A stretch of 64,000 nucleotides of DNA from Termitomyces sp. T153 (GCA_018296165.2 JACKQL020000049.1:62001-126000); one strand, 5' to 3'. Shown: positions 22,988 to 36,060, counted from the stretch's first letter. Made by a program: numbers and translations. The notes: generated from the sequence alone by a model not told the origin.

Positions 22988-23197
22988 TTCCATTATAAGT
23001 CATGCAGCTTATAGTTCACACAACATAAGTCAAAACCAGTCAATAGTTCTGTCTATGAAGTATGAAGTAAGGTGCTGCCTTACATAAGTAAGAGTATAGT
23101 ACTTTTAGGGATAGCATCATGTGATGCTATCATAATAATTAAATAAATAATATATACTAGAGACATATATAAAGTGTGTAATGGATACTCCATTACA
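22988..23197 (-). repeat. Family F LTR copy 1 (5'-clipped on the plus strand)
   Basis: Shares ATGAAGTAAGGTGCTGCCTT and the hairpin at 23111-23130 with 38199-38433 and 53561-53776, and ends CATTACA. On the minus strand a purine tract (AAAAGGGAGGTA) abuts the end, so it is a minus-strand 3' LTR. Its other end adjoins repeat R1. Confidence 0.7.
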
Positions 23198-23759
23198 TAC
23201 CTCCCTTTTGAGTCTGTCAACAGACTCACTTCCCACAACAAATAAAGCCAAAGACAAAAGGGTGGGATACAGCATCCCACCTGAGGGTGTGCACCAGAAT
23301 TTGTGTGAGAATTCCTATGTTATCAGTAGTAGAATCAACTGATTTTATGTGGATGAGTATACTTCAGTGCACTGTCCAACTGTGCTGAGTGAAAAATATG
23401 GACTGCTCAAGCCTGAGTGTAGTTATCAATTTCCTGTGAGCCACAATAATAGCTCACCCTGCTTGTTTGTCCATCTTTGAGGCCTCTGCTTCTTCATTAC
23501 TCACAATGTCTGCCCAGCACTCTGATACAGCATTAGCCATATCACTGGGGCCACTGGATCCAGCCTCAGGAGTGGTAGGAGTAGCAATGTTAGTCACTAC
23601 CACTGCTTCCATGGGGCTGTGGATGACTTGTGGAGTCATTGCTGGTTGGACTAGCATGGTCAACATGGAATTGTTGGCATAATCCAATTCCATGGACTCT
23701 TTTGTAAGAATGCACCAGATCAATGGTGGGATGGAAGTGGCCACAGCCACTGATGAAAT
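23198..23759 (-). other. Decayed internal sequence next to LTR F1; unrecognised reading
   Basis: A minus-strand reading (23765-23454) is Ala/Thr/Val-rich with EAGSSGPSDMANAVSECWAD. Plausible continuation lies beyond the solo LTR, in 24944-25143. Protein family not recognised; a gag remnant is possible. Confidence 0.3.
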
Positions 23760-24943
23760 TGTCACAACCTGGTCCCAGAACCCTGGACCTCATTTCCAGC
23801 CACCTTGCTTCCCCAGAGTTCACCCCTATCTCCCCCTTTGACTTCCCCAAGCTTTGCTCACCTGTGGCACTCACTCCGGGTAACTCTGACACTTCCCCAG
23901 CAAACCCTGATGGCCCCCTGGCTAACTCTGATGCCTTTCCCACAGCTGTCAATGCTTCCTCTGACTCTCCTGAGCCCCTGGAACCCTCTTCCACTGTTTC
24001 TGACTCTGGCATGCATTACCAACTCATCTCTCTAGTTTGCTTGACCAACCCTAAAGCATCACAATGACCCTGGGATGGCCCACATCCTCAACTGATCCCA
24101 TCAGAATATCACTGCAGCCCATCCTCTGATCACAATCAACACTCATTGACTCTGCACAGCACCAATGAGTCCCACTGCTACACCCACTATCCTCTGGAGC
24201 TCTCCAGTAGTCAGTATATAAGTTAGAGAGAAGCACCTCATACTCTAGTCTTGATATTACCTGCTTAATATTACCTATGATCTGATTGTTTCTGTCTTGT
24301 GTTTTGTGTTCCATGTTCCATTTCTTTTTCTCTCAGTCTCCTAGTCTTGTCTCATCTTCAATTCCATTATCATTCTTGTTATCATTTTGTATCTCTGCTT
24401 GAATCTATTTTTATTCTCATCTCAATCCTGTCTCAACTCTGTCTTGCCTTGTTTGACTCTGTCTTGCCTTATTTGACTCTGTCTTGCCTTATTTGACTCT
24501 GTTTCCTTTATTGTGTTCAAGTCACTCCAACCCTAACACCTTTATGAACTTTGCAATTACAATTATAAACCTCAAACATTCTTTCAACCAACTCTGGACC
24601 TTGCTATTTGCTTGGCCCTGAAACCCATCAACTTCCATTGATCCCCCATCAAGCTCTGGCTCTGCTCCCATTACTTGTGTAGCCTCCACTTACTCTGCAC
24701 TTCCAACACTTGCTTCTGGACTTGTACCTGACACCCCATCAAGTCTGACCCCTTCCCCACAACTCATTCTAGACTTCTCTGGACCACTCTGGACTTGTTT
24801 GGGTCACTCCCCCTTGCTTATCCTCATAAGTCCCCAAAGTCTAGACCTTCTCCAAATGCCAAGTTATCAGTGTAGGACATCACATTTGCCTAGTAAGGAT
24901 TCACCCAGTATAGCTGAGCCCCCATGAGCAGTGGAACCTGACA
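23760..24943 (+). repeat. Solo LTR of the A/C/D gypsy family
   Basis: TGTCACAACC...AACCTGACA, 1184 bp, with TATATAAG and the start motif AGTCTTGATATTA at 24247-24259. No gag follows, so it is solo. It contains extra TCTGTCTTGCCTTATTTGAC tandem units near 24437-24500. A clean 5-bp target duplication is not visible. Confidence 0.8.
24437..24502. repeat. Short tandem repeat inside the solo LTR
   Basis: About 22-bp units (GACTCTGTCTTGCCTTATTT) occur three times in a row, adding length to this LTR compared with relatives. Confidence 0.75.
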
Positions 24944-25143
24944 ATGATGAAGGCCCCTCCTCAGTTGGGGCTGCACTTGCAGGAGGAGCCACTGATGATA
25001 GCTTCTCTGTGGCAGCTTGTGAGGCACTCACAACTTCCACAGGTTAGTGCAAGAGGTGAGTGAAAATGCCATCCTCACCAAAGCACAGCCATTCAGCTGT
25101 GTCAAGAGGGAGTGGCCTCTGCTCTTATGAATTTGGAGGAGCA

Positions 25144-26189
25144 TGTCACAACCTGCTCCTGCACCTCTGGACCTTTCCCCAGGACACCCTGCCTCCCTAG
25201 AGCCCTCCTCAATGTTCCCCCCACTTACTCCAATCTTTATTGACCCATGGTGCCCATTCCAGCTAACTCCAATGCTTCTTCAGCAAACCCCAGTGACCCT
25301 CTGGCAAACCCCAGCACATCCCCTATGGGCCTCCTCAGCTCCCCCTCTCACTTACAAGGTCTTTGATCCTCTCTGACACTTCTTCTGGCACAGATGTACA
25401 TCACTTGACTACCCTGATGACCTACATGACCCCTCTGGAATTCTCCAGTGACTATGGGACAGACCACATTCCCATCAGAGTATCACTGCAACCCACCCTC
25501 CAATCAGAGCTGACACCTGTCAACCCTGCATGGCTCTGATGAACTCTGCTGCCATGCCCCCAACCCATGGAGAAGGTCCAGTAGTTAGTATACAAAGGCA
25601 TAGAGTAGCATTTGTTACCTTAGTCTTGATATTACATTAACTGGTTACTTGTGTCTTATATTTCCCTCTGTTTCATCTCCATTTCTGTTCTTAGTCTCAA
25701 ATCTATCTCTCTTCTCTGTTCTGTCTTGTCTCATCTTTGTCTTGTCTCAACTGTCTCTGTTTCTTTCATCATTCCTAAGTTCCTTTCATCTCTGATGCCA
25801 TTACAAACTCTGTGCACATGCTACAAACCTTCAAACATTCTTATAATGACTCCAGACCTTGCTCTATGCTTGGCCCTGGGACTCATCAGTCTTGATTGAT
25901 CCTCCACCAAACTCCAGCTCCACTCCCATCACTTGCAAAACCTCTGCTTTACCCACAGTCTATATATGCACCTATGAACTTGTTCCTAATGCCCGCCTAA
26001 GCCTAACATTAAATATACTAGTCTTAAACTTTCCCAGACTACTCTGGACTTGCTTGGGCTGCTTTCCTTAGCTTCCCCTTGCAAGTCTCTATAGTCCATT
26101 CCAACCCCAGAGCACTAGGTTATAAGCTTGTCTGCCTAGTAAGGACCTGCCCAGTGTAGCTGAGCCCCCATAGTCAGCAGAACCTGACA
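25144..26189 (+). repeat. 5' LTR of element D
   Basis: TGTCACAACC...AACCTGACA, 1046 bp; start motif AGTCTTGATATTA at 25622-25634; the TATA box is changed to TATACAAAG. Confidence 0.85.
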
Positions 26190-26221
26190 TAATATCAAAA
26201 CTCTACCTGACTCTGTTCTTA

Positions 26222-27190
26222 ATGTCTGCATATAACCCCACCTACAATTCCACTGGCTACCTAACCAATGTCTATGGTTGGCCAGTCCCTGAAAATCAGT
26301 ATGCCCTGTTCTATCCAGGCCTACCTGCAAATCAGTATGTTCCTCATCACTGGATCCCAGATCCCAACCAGGCATTATATGCTCCCTCCATCAGCCAAGA
26401 AATACCCCTGGGCTGGTACTGCCCTCCAACATTCCCCACTGATGGCAACTACTCCCACATATACCCCAGAGGATTCCCTGGAGCACCCCCCTCCAACCCT
26501 GCTTATCTCCCACCCACCCACTACTATGCATACTCCATCCCTGCTGTGGCTCCAGCTCTTCCAGAATACCAAGATAACTATTCCCCTTCTTGATTGCCCT
26601 TTCCTACTCAAATCCCTCCCTCTCCCAGACAGCAACAAGTTGAAGCCTATGTCCAGCAGTGTGATGAAGTCCTCCACTCTCTCCACCTCTCCTCTGCAGA
26701 GTTTGCAAGATGGGCTTGTGCCCTCCTCATCAACCTAGGCTACTCCAACACCTCAGCAACTCTGGAGGTTTGGGCAGATTGACTCCTTGATTTTCACAAA
26801 CACTATCTGCAAGGAAACCTCCCTGAAGCTACACAAAAATTGATGCCAACTTCTGGAATGAGCTTTGTGCCCTGGTTGAAGAAATCTATACCAGCCCAAA
26901 CCCCCATCAGTTTGAAGATCCTCTGGACCCCTCCTGCTCCTTCCATGTGCAACATGAAGAACCTGCCAGAGCACAAAGCAAAACTCTGCCCCCCATTCTC
27001 CACTAGCAGGAAGAGCTCAACACCATCACACCCTTGCCCTCTCTGCTTGTCCCAGGGCAAACTCCATCCCCAGTGCCTTCCATACCTGGGACCAACCCAC
27101 CACCCCTGAACCCCATATCCACAGGCCACCCCTGCATGTTGACAATGACAATTGAACTCTCTCCTACATCAACAAGCCTGGTAACTCAAG
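26222..27190 (+). pseudogene. Element D gag fragment
   Basis: From ATG 26222, open for 123 codons (MSAYNPTYNSTGYLTNVYG...), then in other frames QQQVEAYVQQCDEVLHSL and the helical segment seen in C. The capsid-like and zinc-knuckle parts are missing because of the internal deletion at about 27190. Confidence 0.8.
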
Positions 27191-27229
27191 CAATGAGGGA
27201 CTAGGATAGCAAGTGCCAAAGTGTATTCA

Positions 27230-29245
27230 CCCTCCCAAGGAAACCCTTCACCTCTGCCCTGGTCCTCTGCCATTTTGACCCCTCTCTGCTGATAGTCCTC
27301 AAATGCAATGCCTCCAACTATGCCATCACCAGAATACTCTCCCAGTCAGACTCTGAAGAGAAGAATATCTGCCCCATTGCCTTCTACACCTGCTAAATGC
27401 TCCCCATGGAGCTCAACTACAGCATCTACAACAAAGAACTCCTTGCCATGGTTGAAGCCTTCCAGCAATGGAGGGCCTACCTTGAGGGAGCTCCACACCA
27501 CATCCAAGTCTACTCTGACTACAATAACTTGCAATACTTCACCACTACAAAACAGCTCAGCTGCTGTCAAGCTTGCTGGTCCAAAACCCTTTCCAAGTGC
27601 AACTCCACCATCCACTATTACTCTGGTTGACTTGGTGCAAAACCTGACACCCTCACCTGGAGGTCTGACATGTACCCAAAGAAGTTGTTTGAAGCTGAGT
27701 GAAATGCATTTAACCATTGAGTGGTAATCCTCTCTAACCATTTGCATGCTATGCTCATTATGAATGAAGAAGGAATCCTCCACCAAATCAGAAACACACC
27801 CCTGGACTCCTTCACCTAGCACAACCCTCACAATGACTCTGCCAACAAGTGAGCCATCAACCAACCCTTCACACTATCTTTGGACCATCATATCCTACTC
27901 TGGGAAGGACATATCTATGCTCTGGACCACAAGTCCATTTGCCTCAACATACTCTGACAGCACCATGATCACAAGCTTCAAAGACATTCTGAAATTTGTA
28001 AGACTCTTCAACTCATTTCTAGGACTTACTTTTGACCAGGAATGAAGAAGGATGTCATGCAATATGTCAGGGCCTATGAACCATGCCTCTAGGCCAAAGT
28101 ACCCCACCATTTCACCTACAGCCTGCTAAAGCCCTCCTCATCAGTTGCCACCCCTGGTCCTCAATATCAATAGATCACATTGTTGAGCTCTCCAATTCCA
28201 AAGGATTTGACACCATTCTTGTTGTTGTCTGCTGCCTCACTAAGCAAGCCCTATTCATCCCCTGCTGCACCACTGACAATGCTCTGGAGTTTGCCAAACT
28301 CTTCCTCAAACATGTATTTTTTAAGCATGGACTTCCATTTTAAGCATGGACTTCCAGACAACATCATCTCTGACTGCAGCTCTCTGTTTGTCTCCTGCTT
28401 CTGGCAATTGTTATGCAAGGCCATTAAGATAAAAACTAATCTATTGACTGCCTATCACCCAGAGACTGATGGACAGACAGAACAAGTGAACCAGACCTTA
28501 GAACAGTACTCTGCCTCTATATTAACTATTTACAGAACATCTGGCATGCAGAGCTTCCCCTCACCAACTTTACTTACAATAATATGCCTCACTCTGCCAC
28601 CAGAGTCTCCCCTTTCTATGCCAACAAGGGCTACAACCTCTAGCTCACTTGATCCCTCAAGGATATCCCCTCTTACATTGCCCACAAAGTTGCAGAAGAC
28701 CTCTGGTTCCTCCACCAGTTCTTCTGAGACAAAATCAACACCACCAATCAAGCCTACTCCAAGCATGCCAACACCTGATACAACCCCACTCCTGACTGGT
28801 CCCCCAGCACTCTTGTGTGGCTTGATAAATGCAACTTCAAGACCCAGAGGCCCTCCATCAAGCTCAATCACAAGCAATTTGGCCCCTTTAAGATTTTCTG
28901 GAAGGTCTTGACCCATGCTTACAAACTCAATCTACTCCTAGGCCTGAAGGGCTTCCACTCCATCTTTCAAGTCTGCCTTCCTAAAAAGTATGCCCTGGAC
29001 CCCTTTTCTGGACAATGCCCCAGCTGACTGCTACCTATCAAAGTCAAGGACAAGTATCACTACAAGGTCAACTACATTCTCAACTCCTGCCTTATCTGCA
29101 GTTGACCCCATTACCTGATCTATTGGAAGGGCTATGGACCTGAAAACAACACTTGGGAACCCTACAGAAACCTCTCTGGAGCACCTGCCAAGCTCTGGGA
29201 CTTCTATAAACAACACCCCACCAAGCCCTGGGACTTCCAGGGCTA
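27230..29245 (+). pseudogene. Element D pol remnant: RNase H, integrase, chromodomain
   Basis: Begins within the RT-RNase H connection (VLCHFDPSLLIVLKCNAS), continues through RNase H (ELNYSIYNKELLAMVEAF, VYSDYNNLQYF), the integrase zinc region, a frame-shifted catalytic core ending in [12 protein letters not shown] (about 28447-28482), and the chromodomain (about 29034-29245, YLIYWKGYGPENNTWEP). A 20-bp duplication (TTAAGCATGGACTTCCATTT) at about 28321-28350 interrupts the core. Many TAG/TGA stops. Protease and most of RT are absent. Confidence 0.85.
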
Positions 29246-29515
29246 GTTGACACAGACAGCATTAGTGGGCATAACCCTTGCCTCTGGATCTGTTAGGGAT
29301 TCAACTTCCATTCAACTTCCATGAATAACCCCCTGCATATTTTAATTCCAATCTCCTCACTTAAATCTGAAACTCCATTTGTTTCACACCAGTCTCAAAC
29401 CAAAGTGAAAAAGTTGATATATACAGGCTATGAAGTACAGAATGATACATGGGCAGAGCTGCAGAAAGTGCAAAGTGACAAGGAAACAGGGTCTGACTTC
29501 CACTTCACTCACTCA

Positions 29516-31178
29516 CTCCCTCCAGAGCTCCCCTCCCCACCTCTCTAATCCCCAAGTCAACCTCCATCTGTGCCCTCACCATGGCCAGGACCTCTGTGCA
29601 CCCTGGCAAGGCCTCCCCCATGTCCACCACTATCTCCCACCATGACTACAGGGCCACCACATTGCATCACTAGTGCCCTGCCAACAGATGCCCCATCCTC
29701 ACTATTCCTTGCCCCATCTCCAGGGGATGGTCCCCAGGCATCTGCACTAGCCCATCTTGAATGGATGCAAACAAAGCAGAAGCTCCATTCAGAAGAAGCT
29801 GGTGCTCCCATATCCAGCCTACTCAGAACTAAGCACAGCTGGAAACAAAGAAGGAGAAGACTCATGCAGTATACCCACCTGCTCTGAGGCCACCTTGCTG
29901 AACAGCCACTCCTCCTGTTTCTGCACTACCCCCACCTTTGCCTGAAGTGCCACAATGTCTGGAGCACTCCCCTGCCTGCCCACTTTCTCTATCAACTATG
30001 CCTCCAACTGCACTAGTTGCTCTCACAGCCTTTGCATCTTCAGGGCCTGCTCTGTGGCCATCTGCATAGCAGTTCCCTGGCCCTGCCACACTGTATCTCT
30101 CTCCTGCTGTGTGACATTCCTCTTCCTCTAGGCCACATCCCAGTCCTCCCCTACCTTCCAGACCTCCTCCTCCCACATCACCAACATCTGTGTTAAACCC
30201 TCCACTCAACAATGCAGGAACTGCTCCATAGTCAAGAGGGTCAAACCAACATTGTTGGCCACCGCTCCCAGTGGAGCTCTACAGCTAGAGGAGTAGACAT
30301 GGGATCCAAGGGGGGCCCACTATTGATGCCTCTCCTTGGGGCCTCTTGCTTGGCCTAGCCTCCAGAGGTAGGGATGCTCTCTGCTTCTCTTTGTCTAGCA
30401 TGATGGGAGCCTCCATCCTGTGCCCCCCTCATGGCAGACCCACCTTTCCTGTCAACCTCCCCCCACTCTGGTGGCCTAGTCTTATGCCCCTAGCTCAACT
30501 GCACCCTCACCCAACCCAACTCCCACTCTTTCACCATGGCAATGCAAGCTGCACACCACTCCAACAACATGGAACATTTCTTGTGCCTTGAATGACACAG
30601 GAGGCAAATGGACAAATCTCAATGGGACCCCAAGACTGGCCTGTTGAATTCACACAACTCTCCTTGCCAAGCACAGAGGGTGCACCAGGGATAGTTGGTC
30701 AGTTTTATAAACAAATAGAACAAGTCAAGAACTTACCAGAGCTGTGTTTTGGCATCACTCTAAGGTTGGAGGACCCTGTGCCTGCCCCAATGCCTCTGCA
30801 AGAACCTCCAGTGTCACCTCTGACTGGGGAATCCTCTGGGCCTCCAGAACAACACATATGACCCCTGGCCCCAGGCTTGGCCTTAAGGAGCAAGTCAGGG
30901 GTGCTGAATCTGGATAGCTGGAGGGCCCCAGCCCCCTCACATGTGAGGAGCCCCTGGAGGAGCCCACCACAACTGCAGACAGTTCTGACAGAGTTTAGGA
31001 AGACATCCCACACAGACTATGAGCACTCATGTTGGTACAAGACATTTACCTGCCTCCAATCTTAACACCAATCAAATTCCTGATGATGCTCTTCATACTT
31101 CTCTCACATGTCCATGCAGTTGTTGTCAGAGGGGGGAGGTGTTGGGGATGCAAACAAAGATGATTCTGAAGAAGACAT
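29516..31178 (-). pseudogene. Antisense Zn2Cys6-like gene remnant in element D
   Basis: Reverse-orientation copy of the antisense gene seen in C and E. The ATG context (31178-31176, MSSSE) aligns with the starts in the other copies. Intron 1 is recognisable at 30736-30685: donor GTAAGT, branch CTGAC; the acceptor is damaged (CTGG instead of AG). Exon 2 opens with the cysteine cluster CTLCAWQGELC...CLLCHSRHKKCS, keeping all six cysteines and the CX2CX6C..CX2CX6C spacing although the linker has diverged and holds a stop. The coiled-coil and C-terminal regions are only traceable by alignment. Confidence 0.62.
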
Positions 31179-31391
31179 TTGAAAAGTTGGGGAGCACTGG
31201 AGTATGTCCTCACCCTTTTAATGAATTGGAAGGACTTCTTAACAAACAAAGATCCTGCTTTGACTTTGTTCCCCACACCACTGCTGCCCACTGTGGATTG
31301 ATCAATATTGCTCCCACCTTGATTCCCATGCTCCACCAATCTCTGACTCATGCCCCATGCCTTGAGGGTCTCAACACTGAAGGAGGGGTGA

Positions 31392-33547
31392 TGTCACAAC
31401 TCACTCCCAGACCTCCAGGCCTCTTCCCAAGCCACTCTGCTTCTCTGAAATTCCACCCAACACCTCAACTCACTCCAACCTTTATTCACCCACAGTGCCT
31501 TCCCCAGCTATCTCTGATGCTTCCCTGGCAAACCCCAACAACCTTCTGACAAAGCCCAGCACAACCCCTGTAGGCCTCCTCAGCTCCCCTAAGCCTCTCC
31601 AACATCCTCCCTGACCCAGACATGTGTCATTAGCTTGTCTCCACAACTCAGTCAATCCCTCTGAAACTTCCCAATGACTATGGAGCAGACTGCATTCCCA
31701 TCAGTTCCTATCAGGACATTAGTGTGGCCTGCCCTCTGATCAAAACCAACACTTGTCAATCCTGCATGGCTGCAATGAGTTCTGCCATCACACCTCCAAT
31801 CCCTGGAGGAGTCCAGTAGTCAGTATATAAGTTGTAAAGTAGCACTAATTACCTTAGTCTTGATATTGCATTACCTTGGTTACTGTCTCTTGCTTGCTTC
31901 ATTCTGTGTTTGTTACATCTCCCAGCCTTTTCTCTGTTTCTGTCTCTAGTCTCATATCTCTCTCGATTCTATTTCATTCTTGCCTCTGTCTTGTCTTAAC
32001 TCTGTCTTGTCTTGTTTGCCTCAGTTTCCTTTATTGTTCCTAAGTTCCTTTCAACTCTGATATCATTACAAACTCTGTGCATACATTATGACCTTCCAAA
32101 CATTCATAAGTTAACTCTGGACCTCGCCTTACACTTGGCCCCAGAACCCATCACTCCTAATTAATCCTCCATCCAACTCCAGCTCCACTCCTATCACCCA
32201 CATAGCCTCCACTTGCCCTGCAATCTGTATATTTGTCTATGGACTTGTGCCTGATGTGCTGATGTGTTCCTATGCCATGTAGCTGCTGTGCCAGGAAACA
32301 AAAGAACACCTAAACACTGGCAACCAGATAAGGTAGCTAGCAATAGCAAATGGTTTTGCAAGTCAGTCACTGTCCCAGAAAGCAAGAGCTAGAATAAATG
32401 TAAGTGATGAAGGATTGCTAGGTTGAGATCACTAATGATAACAGAAAGGTTGCTATGAAGGTGGCAAAAGTTGCTAAGGATGATCAAGGGATTAATGGCC
32501 AAATGGTCAGGATAAGGGGGAAGGGGTAAGGGATGATAATGAAGACTGAGGGGGATGAACAAAAACTAGTTGCTAGCCATAGTCACTAGCATTGCTGAAT
32601 GGAAAGTCACTACAGAATACTTGCACTTGGTACCCTCACTAAGTCAAGAACAAAGTCACTAAGGCTTGTCACTAAGCTGTTAACAAAGATGAGAGTAGAT
32701 GAAAAGAGATCTGAAGCTGGTAAGCTGAGAGCTAATAAAGGGGGAACAGTATGCTGGTCTCTATGTACAGGCAGTATTTATACTGTTTGTAGGTATAGTA
32801 TAGGAAAGGCAATATTAGTGACCACCAGCAACAGCATCTGCCAAAGTGTTCATGATACATACTGGATGTCAGTCTGGTAACCAAGTATACATATATGATG
32901 CCAATATAATGCATAAAAATTGTCAATCACAAGAAAAGAGCATTTCCAACATCAATACCTGAAGTGTAGATGCTGTTCAAGTATGTTTGTAAGCCCAACA
33001 AGAAAAATGATAAGTAAGAAATCACATGGCTTTCAATATATCCCTTTTTAGAGAGGAGGCTGTGTTCTCACCAGGTAATGTTGCTAGCAATTGTTGCTAT
33101 GAAAGGTCTTGGCCTTATTGTTCTAGATCCAAATAACAGATTCCATGTGATGTGGCTTGTGATCCATAAATCTTGTGGTCACTAAAAATGCCATGCAAGG
33201 GATACATTGCTCCAGACCTTGGGGCTAGATCCCATATGATAAGTGTCATGACTTGTGCATGGTCATGTGCAATATAGTCAGCTGCTGTCCAGTCAGAAAT
33301 GCCAAAAATGGTGCTCAGCAACAAGTGGGTCTTATCAGCACCTCCAAAACCCAAACTCTATTGTACCTGGTCTTAGACTTCCTCAGACCACCCCAGACTT
33401 GCTTGGACCACTTCGCTTCACTTGTCTTCACAAGTATCTGAAGTCCAGACCACCCCAGAGCACTAGGTCATAAGTGCAGGGCATTGCATCCACCTAGTAA
33501 GGACTCATCCAGTTAAGCTGAGCTCCTGTGGTCAGCAGAACCTGACA
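31392..33547 (+). repeat. 3' LTR of element D, split by family B
   Basis: 31392-32259 and 33338-33547 together make a 1078-bp LTR ending AACCTGACA. Start motif AGTCTTGATATTG at 31856-31868 below TATATAAG. Confidence 0.82.
32260..33337. repeat. Family B LTR copy 2 (uninterrupted, 1078 bp)
   Basis: TGATGTG...TTATCA, homologous throughout to copy 1; contains the shared words CAGGCAGTATTTATA and ATGGTGCTCAGCAACAA. Target duplication unclear (GTGC left, GCAC right). Confidence 0.8.
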
Positions 33548-34411
33548 GTTACTATTGCTAGCCTAACTTGCTAGATGGTAACAAAAGGTTGCTGGGTAAT
33601 AGAAGGAGAAAGGCAGAAACAAAAGGATTGCTAAGAAAAAGGGTGACTAAGCAATAGGAAGGGGTTGTGGGGAACACAGAAGGAATGAAGTTTATGGGAA
33701 CTGAGGGACAAATGCAAACTAGTCACTAGCCATAGTCACTAGCATCACAAAGTCATAATAACACTAATAGCACCTGCAGTTGGCACCCATGCTAGATTGA
33801 GTACAAAGTCATCAAGACTTGTTGCTAAGTCATTGGCAATGCTGAGAGAGAGCAATAAGAAATATGGAGCTGGTAAGCTGAGAACTAATGAGGGGAACAA
33901 TACTCTGTTGGTTGCTTTTGTTTCTATGTACAGGCAGTATTTATACTATTTGTAGGTATAGTATTTGGGAAGGAAATATTAGTTACCACCAGCAATGGCA
34001 TCTGCCAAAGTGTTTATGATACATATGGGATGTCAGTATGGTAACCAAGTATATGTATGTGATGTCAATATAATGCATAAAAATTGTCAATCACAAGAAA
34101 AGAGCATTCCCAATGCTAATACCTGAAGTGTATATGCCATTCAAGTATGTTTGTAAGCCAGACAAGAAAAATGATAAGTAAGAAATTACATGGCTTTCAA
34201 TGTATCCTTTTTTGGAGAGGAGGCAGTGTTGTTGCTAGGTAAGGTTGCTAGCAATTGTTGCTGAGAAAGGTCTTACTTTATCATTCTAGACACAAGGGCC
34301 AGACTCCTTGTAATAAGTGTCATGACTTGTGCATGGTCATGCACAAAATAATCAGCTGCTGTCCATTCAGAAATGCCAAAAATGGTGCTCAGCAACAATT
34401 GGGTCTTATCA
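33548..34411. repeat. Family B LTR copy 3, lacking about 220 bp at one end
   Basis: Aligns to the part of copy 1 from about 5709 to its end and finishes TCTTATCA at 34411. Its missing end abuts the 3' LTR of element D, so D (or a deletion) cut it. Confidence 0.78.
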
Positions 34412-34419
34412 CTGTTCAA

Positions 34420-36060
34420 CAATTGTGCATTATAACATAAGTTTCATTTTGGCATACCAGATTCAAGACATGAATATTTCCTGAATATTGTCATCAAGAG
34501 GTGGAGAGGATGTCCAGTGTAAACAATCAATTCAAATTGAAGGTGTTAGAAAACCAGTAGAATAAGACAAATACAAAAAAGTTGCCTAATACCCCAAATT
34601 TTGACCTGGAGATATATCAATGAGCATTGAGAGTATGCATCTGTCATGGACTTGCACTGGTCCACAGTATTGCTCAAAATGAACTCACTGCTAGCAAAGA
34701 GAATATTAACATCATTGGGGATGGCAAGTTTTGCTTGTGTTTGGTTTCCAAGCCTTCTGGGCTTGCTTCTAAGTTTTCCTTCATCCTCTGGATCAACCTT
34801 GGGCATAGGATCTTCAGCAGTCCATGCTTCTCTGGATTCCCTTCTGAGGTCAAATATTGGAACAAGTTTGTTATCTGTGAAGCCTCAGATGATTAGTCCA
34901 GGAGTCAAACACTTCACCATGGTCTCAAAGGCTGATATTGGCAACATATATACATCAGCAAACTTGACTGCATACTCAAAAACAATGACTCATGGATCTG
35001 TTCTATTTTTGTGTCCTTGACATCTCCCAGATTCCTAAGAATGAGGCCAATATTATTGAAGGAACATTTGGTGTTACCATCTGCCTTCTGATAGAGTCCT
35101 TTGATGCCTTTGTGTGGGAGTACAAAATTGATTATACCAGCCCACATTCCAATAAATGTCCTGTCTCACCATATCATCCTACCACCTGAGACTCAATGAC
35201 AAGGTTTTCACTATGTGAATCCCAGTATCTCAAATCATGTCCAGAAGTCCATCTGAATTCAGGGTCAAAATGTTACCAGTGAGCCATTTCATGCAATAGA
35301 GCACTGAAAAATAGATATTTGAGCTATGTCTCTAGGAGGCTGTTATCCTCTAGAAATATTCAGAATATCCAGTCAGATTTTAAATGATGATGAAAAATTA
35401 TGCTCACCACTCTGTTCCAGAGCAAATGACAATTTGGAGCATATGAAGATTTGACTTCTTAATGTTACATTTGTGAGAGCAAGAGTATCATCACTGGCAC
35501 TGAATTCAAGAAGAGCCAGATCAGGAGGGTTAGACTCCAAATACTTAATTATTTTTTCATCTCCTTGTCAGGCTCTTTGGTCAATGCTTGCATTATTTTC
35601 CAAAGAACTGCCAGAACATGGCTCTGGTTTGGGTCCAGCAATGTAGACAGCTTCCAAACAACCATGTTTTTGGGAGCATGAACCTTATTGACCTTGGCAT
35701 AGTGGTATGCTGCTTCTGCACTTTCTCTTGAGTCTGAGTGCAATACAGAAATGCAGCTGTTGCTAGAAGGTTTCCTTCTCAGTGGAGCCTGGGCTCTTTG
35801 CAGATATATGGCTTGGTGGTCATAGATGGCAATATTTGAGACTAGCTCTTGCTGAAGTTTGTCAAAGTGGGATGGGCAGACACAATGCAGTGAGATAGTA
35901 TGGAAGAACATTGAGAGAAAAAGCCACCTATTTATCTTGAACCATATCAGATTGTTTACTGTAGCTAAATACAATTGAAGAAAAGCATTGTCTAGCCAAA
36001 TTTGGCTGTTTTTTTGCCAGTACCAAACTATCTTTTTTTCTATTTGTTCCAGCAAATTTT
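34420..36060 (-). pseudogene. Decayed coding region with an HExxH motif, family unknown
   Basis: Several minus-strand readings line up: 36055-35549 (169 codons, with LHSDSRESAEAAYHYAKVNK), a stretch with ALLHEMAHW (HEMAH at 35293-35279), and 35147-34914 (FNNIGLILRNLGDVKDTK). HExxH is the zinc-binding signature of zincin metalloproteases, but alone it is weak evidence. Frame breaks and stops are frequent and there is no CpG. About 45 bp around 35040-35085 recur at 38604-38650, just before the F-box island, so part was duplicated. It could be a host gene caught between insertions or cargo of a transposon. I do not recognise the family. Confidence 0.4.

Larger units (their letters stand above)
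25144..33547 (+). mobile_element. Gypsy element D, internally deleted
   Basis: Plus-strand relative of C: 5' LTR 25144-26189, primer site 26190-26202 (TAATATCAAAACT), gag from 26222, a jump near 27190-27240 from gag directly into the end of RT/RNase H, then integrase, chromodomain, the antisense-gene region and a 3' LTR (31392-32259 plus 33338-33547) split by a family B LTR. No matching target duplication is seen at the outer ends. Confidence 0.85.

Noticed and set aside
23760..24943. Target-site duplication for this solo LTR
   Set aside because: GAAAT on the left and ATGAT on the right do not match; a shifted or mutated duplication is possible but not shown.
33548..34411. A left half of family B copy 3 upstream of 25144, which would show that element D inserted into it
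   Set aside because: The sequence before 25144 has none of the family B words, so simple insertion of D into this copy is not supported.
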